Below are positions 14,461-18,852 of a stretch of 18,852 nt of DNA, piece after piece. The position numbers were made by a program, and so were the translations under genes. The notes under the pieces were generated by a model. The model searched no databases. It was not told where the DNA came from and saw only the letters and a program-made list of their open reading frames with translations. Each line of letters starts with the position of its first letter. Positions within the stretch are counted from its first letter, which is position 1. Source of the stretch: Stagnihabitans sp038231775 (GTDB lineage Bacteria > Pseudomonadota > Alphaproteobacteria > Rhodobacterales > Rhodobacteraceae); contig JBBRKS010000075.1 of assembly GCA_038231775.1 (NCBI GenBank), forward strand, positions 1 through 18,852, read 5' to 3'.

Positions 14461-16281
14461 TCAGCTCCTACTGGCGGCTTTCCATTGGTGATAGCGCAGC
14501 GGCTTGCGGTTGGGCCGGTCGTCCCAATAGCCCATCAGGTTGGTCGGGTCATTGCCCAGAACGTTGCCCGACCCTGTATCGACGATGCTGAGGGCTTCGG
14601 TATTGGTCTTCGCATAGGCAGGCACCGCACCGCCAAGCGTCAACAGGTTGTGGGCGGCAAACTGCGATGCGGTGGCGGCGTCCGGGTCAGACGGGTGGCG
14701 CAGATTCAACGAATGGCCGAATTCATGCGCCATCGAGTTGCGCGCCGTCGGCGTATCGGGCTGGAATCCGAACGAAATCGGTGAGCCGATGTTCAGCACC
14801 GTGCCAAGGATCGAACAGCCGGTGGTCGGCACATACCAATAAATCCGGTACGCCCCGGCCCGCGGCAACGGGGCCGCAACCCGCGCGGTCAGTGCCGCCG
14901 ACGCTTTGGCATGCAGCGCGTTCAGCACCAGACCCTTGCTGTCGTAGGGGATCGGTGTGCCGGTCTTTTTCAGGAATTGGCCACCGCCAGCCGGGTAGCC
15001 ATTCGCCTCGATCGTGGCAAGGGCGGCGTCGGCGGACAGGTCAATCGACCCAAGATCGAACAGGTCGATCTTGATCGCAGCCTGCCGGTAAATGTCGTTC
15101 AGATGGGCGCCCAGCGTTGCAATCGAATAGGCCGTCACGGGGGCCAGATTGGTGATGATGCAGGCGACATCCAGCTTCAGCGTCGCCTCGTTGGCGCACC
15201 AGATGTGGAACCAACCGATTTCCTTGCCATCACATTTGACCTTCAGTGTGGCCTCGCCGACCGCCAGACCCTTGATCTTGAAGGCGGCCTTCCTGGTGGT
15301 GACATGGGCGGTGACCACTTCGGCGACCGAGGCCGCCTCGACCACAAAGGTGGTGTTGGCAATGCAGGGCACGCATTCGCCGTCGGTGAAGTCGAAATTG
15401 ATCTCCAGCTCTGTCTCTTGCCCAACCGCGACCGAGGCCCAGCGTCCGCCATCCCGTTCAAACTTGCTTTTGAAGGTCGGTTTGGCAGAGCCTTTGGCGG
15501 GCACCGGGTTCCAGTAGCTGCCTGTCGGGTTCAACAAACCGGCATGACCCGCGACGATGTTGGTCTTGGGGTCAAAGCCGAAATACTTGGCGCGCGACTC
15601 AGGCCCAGTGACGACGGGACCTTCAAAGGAAGCGACATTGGCGCATTCGGGATGCTGGATCAGGTCCACGGCGGTTTTAGAGCCATCCGGCACTGAAACG
15701 CCCTTCTTCTCATCCTTGATGGTCGGGCCGTTCTTAACCTTGCCGTGTCCGGGTTTTTCCGCCGTGATGTCGTAGGTGCCGGGCGTGACCTTGCCGTAAT
15801 CGGCCTTGCCATCCTTTCCGGTCGTCTTGGAGCCAAGCGATCCGGCGGTGACCGTCGCCCCCTCAACCAGATTTCCGTTCAGGTCCTTGACCGTCACCAC
15901 AAGTTCGGCGACCGGTTTGGGGACAGGCTTTGGTCCGGGCAGCGGGCCGGGGTTCGGGTTCGGGTCTGGCGGCACAGGCTTTACTCCACCACCTCCCTTG
16001 CCAAGGTTCGAGATCTGTTCAATCTCGCCGATCCACACGCTGCCCGACGCAATTGCCGCCGCCAGAAGCTGCAGGAATTTTCTGCCAGAGGTGTGGTGGA
16101 TGCCTTGCTCAAAGCACCACTGCCGCACCTCGGCCATGGTGTCATCGGCGACCAGTGTCTGGCGCAAAAACCGCACCGTCTCATCATCGTTGACAAACCG
16201 TCTGCGAACCCGGCCCTTGGTCGGATCGTTCCAGTCCAGCAACTCAAAACGGCTGGTGATATCGCCAATTCTAACGCCCAT
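14461..16281 (-). CDS. Multidomain metzincin-type zinc metalloprotein with Ig-like domains
   Basis: 606 residues. The N-terminal region (1-93) is of unrecognised type. A glycine- and proline-rich linker follows (94-123). Residues 125-208 look like a carboxypeptidase-regulatory/prealbumin-like beta domain (VVTVKDLNGNLVEGATVT, then TTGKDGKADYGKVTPGTYDITAEKPG). Residues 280-372 look like another beta-sandwich with several cysteines (C303, C306, C350, C362). The C-terminal catalytic domain carries HEFGHSLNLRH (H519, E520, H523, H529) and a NLMGY Met-turn around M583. This is the metzincin zinc site, except that asparagine replaces the usual glycine at position 8 of the motif. There is no Sec signal peptide, so export would need another route. 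It is followed by a co-translated 218-residue gene. The substrate and exact family are unknown. Confidence 0.85.
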   Translation of the reverse strand: MGVRIGDITSRFELLDWNDPTKGRVRRRFVNDDETVRFLRQTLVADDTMAEVRQWCFEQGIHHTSGRKFLQLLAAAIASGSVWIGEIEQISNLGKGGGGVKPVPPDPNPNPGPLPGPKPVPKPVAELVVTVKDLNGNLVEGATVTAGSLGSKTTGKDGKADYGKVTPGTYDITAEKPGHGKVKNGPTIKDEKKGVSVPDGSKTAVDLIQHPECANVASFEGPVVTGPESRAKYFGFDPKTNIVAGHAGLLNPTGSYWNPVPAKGSAKPTFKSKFERDGGRWASVAVGQETELEINFDFTDGECVPCIANTTFVVEAASVAEVVTAHVTTRKAAFKIKGLAVGEATLKVKCDGKEIGWFHIWCANEATLKLDVACIITNLAPVTAYSIATLGAHLNDIYRQAAIKIDLFDLGSIDLSADAALATIEANGYPAGGGQFLKKTGTPIPYDSKGLVLNALHAKASAALTARVAAPLPRAGAYRIYWYVPTTGCSILGTVLNIGSPISFGFQPDTPTARNSMAHEFGHSLNLRHPSDPDAATASQFAAHNLLTLGGAVPAYAKTNTEALSIVDTGSGNVLGNDPTNLMGYWDDRPNRKPLRYHQWKAASRS

Positions 16282-16336
16282 GAACCGAACCCGTCCACGC
16301 TACCGGTTTATGATAAAACATGGGCGACCTTAAGAA

Positions 16337-16356
16337 GTTGCTTTTGGTAAAGCAAC
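16337..16356 (-). terminator. Hairpin terminator after the creatininase-family gene
   Basis: GTTGCTTT (16337-16344) and AAAGCAAC (16349-16356) form a perfect 8-bp stem with a 4-base loop. On the minus strand it lies 18 bases after the creatininase-family stop and is followed by TTCTTAAG, a weak T-run. It probably ends the flavodoxin/creatininase operon before the metzincin gene. The remaining 55 bp to the metzincin start contains a TATCAT that could be a -10, with no good -35. Confidence 0.55.
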
Positions 16357-16374
16357 CACCGATCCTGTGGCACC

Positions 16375-17181
16375 TTAAAAGCGCGGGGTAACCGGGTCCA
16401 GCCCGTCAAGGCTTTGCGCCCTGACCTTTTGCAGCAGGCCGATCACGTCGGTCACCATCTTGTCAGCCGTCGCATGGCCCTTTTCGGCGGTGGCCAGATG
16501 CGCCTCGCCGACCACGCCGTTGGGGTTCAGGTCGGATGCGATCCAGCCGAAAGCCACCCCGCCGATCGGGGCGATGGCCGACGTTTCGGCACTTGACCGA
16601 AAATCCTGCGCTGCCGCCATATCCACCGTATCAGGCCGGAACGCCAGCATAAGAGAGGTTTCCACATCGCCGCCGTGGATGCCGTAGGTGCGTTCCTGTT
16701 CAGAATACATCCCCTCTGGCGGCCCATACGCGCCCCAGCCCAACCGCACCGCCAACATGCCAGCCTTCACCCGCAACTCACGCGAGACGATAGAGATCAG
16801 GTCGGTGTTGCCCCCGTGAGAGTTCAGGATAACGATTTTGCGCACCCCGGCCCGCGCCACGGAAAGGCCAATTTCAACCCAGGCTTTCAACGCCGTCTCG
16901 GCCGTGTAAGTCAAGGTTCCGGGGGCCCAAAGATGCTCATTCGATTTGCCGACCTGTTGAACGGGCAGGATGCGCAGGTCAAGGTCGGCCGGGCAGCGCA
17001 GGCGCAGCAGGTCCAGCAGACCCTCGTTGATGATCGTGTCAACGCCAACTGGCAGATGCGGGCCGTGCTGTTCGATGGCCGCTGTGGGCAGCACCGCGAT
17101 GGTCGCCATCGGGTCAATGGTTTTCCATTCGGGCGCGCGGTATTCTTTCCAGTCAAGCCGACGGTGAACGGGTTTGGTCAT
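16375..17181 (-). CDS. Creatininase family amidohydrolase
   Basis: 268 residues. The metal ligands of the creatininase/MftE/ArfB-type fold are visible: E37 and H39 in IEQHGPHLP, D48 in VGVDTI, H122 in NSHGGN and E174 in HGGDVETS. These enzymes hydrolyse cyclic amides or N-formyl/peptide-like bonds, with Zn or Mn. The ATG at 17181 overlaps the stop of the upstream flavodoxin-fold gene by 4 bases (ATGA) and uses a GAGG within that gene. A longer frame to 17400 exists but overlaps the neighbour heavily and has no family similarity. It ends with TAA before a hairpin. True creatinine activity is unlikely to be guessed correctly from sequence. Confidence 0.92.
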   Translation of the reverse strand: MTKPVHRRLDWKEYRAPEWKTIDPMATIAVLPTAAIEQHGPHLPVGVDTIINEGLLDLLRLRCPADLDLRILPVQQVGKSNEHLWAPGTLTYTAETALKAWVEIGLSVARAGVRKIVILNSHGGNTDLISIVSRELRVKAGMLAVRLGWGAYGPPEGMYSEQERTYGIHGGDVETSLMLAFRPDTVDMAAAQDFRSSAETSAIAPIGGVAFGWIASDLNPNGVVGEAHLATAEKGHATADKMVTDVIGLLQKVRAQSLDGLDPVTPRF

Positions 17182-17813
17182 TCTGCTGCCTCTGCCTTGT
17201 CGATCCGGGCGGTCTGTGGCCCGATAAGTCTGTCCATCCGCGCCGCAACCCTGTCCAGATGCCGCGCGCGGCTGGATGGGGTAGAGCTGTCCATCAGATA
17301 ATGCGCTGCAAAGACGGTCCGGTGGAAGGGCTTGCACAGCCACCCCACGCCGCGCATCAGCTGCCGCTTGCCCGGTGCGCCGACCAGCCGGGTCAGCCAC
17401 CAGCTTGCGCCACAGGTGGTGAAAATCGCCAGATGGGTGATGTGCTGCAAACCGGGGCGGATGGTCTTGTTCACCTCATCCGGCATAAGGAAAGCAACAT
17501 CGGGCAGCAAGACCCGGTCAAGCCAGCCTTTCAGCATGGCGGGCAGGCCGTACCACCAGGTCGGATAGACAAAGATCAGCGTGTCGCACCATTCGACATC
17601 GCGGCAATGTTCATCAACCGGGGTGCGGTTGGTCGGGGAGTTCAGATACCCGGTCCATTCTGGATCGGTCAGAACCGGTTGAAAGCCTTCGGCGTACAGG
17701 TCGCGCAGGCGGTATTCGGCCCCGGCGTGTTGCAGCCTTTGGGTGACAACGTCGCGCACGGCGGCGTTGAAGCTGCCGGGTTTGGGGTGGCAATAGACGA
17801 TCAGGGCGCGCAT
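17178..17813 (-). CDS. Flavodoxin-fold NAD(P)H quinone reductase-like protein (copy B)
   Basis: 211 residues of the flavodoxin_2 (NQO1/MdaB-like) family. The FMN/FAD-binding start is ALIVYCHPKPGSFNAA. It is followed by the DLYAEGFQPVL strand and loop, and by FVYPTWWYGLPAMLKGWLDRVLLP, the family's isoalloxazine-binding segment. Expected role: two-electron reduction of a quinone or related acceptor using NAD(P)H, in the cytoplasm. Its start shares one base with the stop of copy A (TGATG). The C-terminal third carries an extra tail ending in KAEAAE not matched in copy A. It is a paralogue of the preceding gene. Confidence 0.9.
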   Translation of the reverse strand: MRALIVYCHPKPGSFNAAVRDVVTQRLQHAGAEYRLRDLYAEGFQPVLTDPEWTGYLNSPTNRTPVDEHCRDVEWCDTLIFVYPTWWYGLPAMLKGWLDRVLLPDVAFLMPDEVNKTIRPGLQHITHLAIFTTCGASWWLTRLVGAPGKRQLMRGVGWLCKPFHRTVFAAHYLMDSSTPSSRARHLDRVAARMDRLIGPQTARIDKAEAAE

Positions 17814-18394
17814 CAGAACTGCCCCATCTCCTCTGCGACGCGGGTGAGGAACGCGGCGCGGTCGGTCGCCGTCGCCCGGTTCATGTCATACAGCGCCAGA
17901 TAGCGCAGCCGCCCGCGCCCGGTTGTGCGCCACAGCACCCGGCTGAACAGCTTGCGCGGCGGATCGCCCGCCAGAAATGACCGCAACCTCGTGCCGCCAT
18001 AGGTCGTCACGGCGGCAACCTTGCTGATATGCAGGATACCCGGTTTTGCCACGCCGTTTTCCATCTTGAACGTCAGGCCGGGCACAAACACCCGGTCAAA
18101 AAAACCTTTCAGAATGGCAGGATAGCCGTAGTTCCACACCGGAAAGCAAACCACCAACGCATCGGCAGCCAAAAGCCGGTCAACATAGGCCTGCACCGGG
18201 GCGGTGTTGGTCTGCGTGTCATGATAGCCACGGCGTTCGGCAGCGCTTAGCACCGGATCGAAGCCTTCGGCATACAGGTCGCAATCATCGACCTGCCAGC
18301 CTTTGGCGGACAGCGTCTGCACAACGGTCTTATGCAGGGCCGCCGCAAAACTATCGTCACAAGGATGGGCATAAAGGACCAGCGCCCGATTCAT
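17813..18394 (-). CDS. Flavodoxin-fold NAD(P)H quinone reductase-like protein (copy A)
   Basis: 193 residues. It opens MNRALVLYAHPCDDSFAAAL, and has DLYAEGFDPVLS and VCFPVWNYGYPAILKGFFDRVFVPG, the same landmarks as copy B. I chose the ATG at 18394, preceded at a distance by GAGG; the only longer option is a TTG at 18400. The stop codon shares its last base with the start of copy B. Lying between a glycolate-oxidase-type FAD enzyme and copy B, it probably acts as an electron-transfer or quinone-reducing partner (inference). Confidence 0.9.
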   Translation of the reverse strand: MNRALVLYAHPCDDSFAAALHKTVVQTLSAKGWQVDDCDLYAEGFDPVLSAAERRGYHDTQTNTAPVQAYVDRLLAADALVVCFPVWNYGYPAILKGFFDRVFVPGLTFKMENGVAKPGILHISKVAAVTTYGGTRLRSFLAGDPPRKLFSRVLWRTTGRGRLRYLALYDMNRATATDRAAFLTRVAEEMGQF

Positions 18395-18404
18395 CCGCAA
18401 TGCC

Positions 18405-18464
18405 TCAGCCTGCCGCCAATCATGCCGCAGCCGGTCATATCGCCGCGAGTCATTCCGCCGCCAG
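18405..18464 (-). repeat. Four tandem 15-bp imperfect repeats, each ending in TGA
   Basis: Read on the minus strand, four adjacent 15-mers are CTGGCGGCGGAATGA, CTCGCGGCGATATGA, CCGGCTGCGGCATGA and TTGGCGGCAGGCTGA. Each resembles the last five codons of the FAD oxidase gene (CGGGCGGCAGAATGA at 18495-18509), and all are in its reading frame. Two more degenerate 15-base units occupy 18465-18494. The array fills the gap before flavodoxin copy A. It looks like duplication by slippage of the gene's 3' end. Confidence 0.75.
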
Positions 18465-18494
18465 TGACAGTGCAGCCAAACCAGCTTTGGCGCA

Positions 18495-18852
18495 TCATTC
18501 TGCCGCCCGCATCAGACCGGGCCACGCGTACATCCGGTCATAGGCCCAGTTCGGATCATCCCATGCGATCATCTTGCCGGGGTTAAGCAGGCCTTTCGGG
18601 TCGGCTTCGCGCTTGAAGGCCAGTTGGCGGTCATCCACCGCTTGCCGCCCGCCTTCTTCCAGCGTGTAGCGGTGCGGGTTGAAGATCATCGCCCCCATGT
18701 CCTCATGCAGGCGCACAATCTCGTCCAGCCGCTCTTCGGTGGAGAACTTGACCAAAGACAGCCCACCCATGCCGATCCGCCCGCCTTGGCGTGTCACCTC
18801 GATATGCTGCAACACCTCGGGTGAGAAGCGTGCGCGCACCGCCTCGACAATC
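18495..18852 (-). CDS. FAD-linked oxidase C-terminal part (GlcD/lactate dehydrogenase type), cut by right edge
   Basis: Only the C-terminal 118 or so residues are present; the frame is open to the edge and begins IVEAVRARFSPEV. The segments GGRIGMGGLSLVKF, FNPHRYTLEEGGR, then FKREADPKGLLNPGKMI match the FAD-oxidase C-terminal domain end of glycolate/lactate oxidase and aldonolactone oxidase-like proteins, where the LNPGK ending is conserved. The substrate is likely a 2-hydroxy acid or sugar acid, but the missing N-terminal FAD domain is needed to say more. It lies upstream of the flavodoxin pair on the same strand and probably heads or precedes them in an operon. Confidence 0.85.
   Translation of the reverse strand, partial: IVEAVRARFSPEVLQHIEVTRQGGRIGMGGLSLVKFSTEERLDEIVRLHEDMGAMIFNPHRYTLEEGGRQAVDDRQLAFKREADPKGLLNPGKMIAWDDPNWAYDRMYAWPGLMRAAE

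Noticed and set aside
17182..17400. N-terminal extension of the creatininase-family gene to 17400
   Set aside because: It would overlap the flavodoxin-fold gene by over 200 bp and adds Arg/Ala-rich residues unlike the family; the ATG at 17181 has an ATGA overlap and a GAGG site.
18395..18509. The short repeats near the right end as a CRISPR array
   Set aside because: Units are 15 bp, degenerate and directly adjacent with no spacers.

Overview
The window looks like chromosomal DNA of a GC-rich alphaproteobacterium, most likely a member of the Rhodobacterales. This rests on overall codon style, on operons packed with start/stop overlaps, and on family content (FCD-type GntR regulator, two-ATPase sugar ABC transporter, Tm-1-like/UPF0261 protein). 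I see no rRNA, tRNA, CRISPR array, transposase or integrase.

Layout. (1) At 3-662 (+) is the 3' part of a DUF1684 protein cut by the left edge. (2) At 708-1409 (-) is a GntR/FCD repressor-type regulator, divergent from (3) a long + strand operon at 1498-13669. In order this operon encodes a xylose-isomerase-like TIM-barrel protein, a Gfo/Idh/MocA dehydrogenase, a periplasmic solute-binding protein, permease 1 (broken by an in-frame TAG), permease 2, a 68-residue two-helix membrane protein, two different MalK-like ATPases, an SDR dehydrogenase, a D-tagatose-3-epimerase-like isomerase, a Tm-1-like/UPF0261 protein, a protein made of two SRPBCC domains, and an L-rhamnose-mutarotase-family protein. 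A strong terminator-like hairpin sits between the binding protein and the permeases. (4) At 13802-16281 (-) is a two-gene unit: a 606-residue multidomain metzincin-type metalloprotein and a 218-residue protein of unknown family. (5) At 16375-18852 (-) is a second catabolic/redox operon: an FAD-linked oxidase (cut by the right edge), two tandem paralogous flavodoxin-fold quinone-reductase-like proteins, and a creatininase-family amidohydrolase.

How the genes may work together. The central operon reads as import plus oxidation/isomerisation of a sugar or glycoside. The binding protein, two permeases and two ATPases import it. The Gfo/Idh/MocA enzyme and SDR oxidise it, the two TIM-barrel enzymes epimerise, isomerise or eliminate, and the mutarotase family member interconverts anomers. 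No sugar kinase or aldolase is visible, and two members (UPF0261 and the tandem SRPBCC protein) have no role in any textbook sugar route, so the pathway is probably not a standard one; the substrate cannot be named from sequence. The divergent regulator and an AT-rich palindrome in the shared intergenic region are the likely control point.

The most noteworthy items are the premature stop in permease 1, the metzincin/218-residue gene pair, the tandem SRPBCC enzyme in an unassigned sugar pathway, and a 15-bp tandem repeat behind the FAD oxidase gene that places five TGA codons in one frame.
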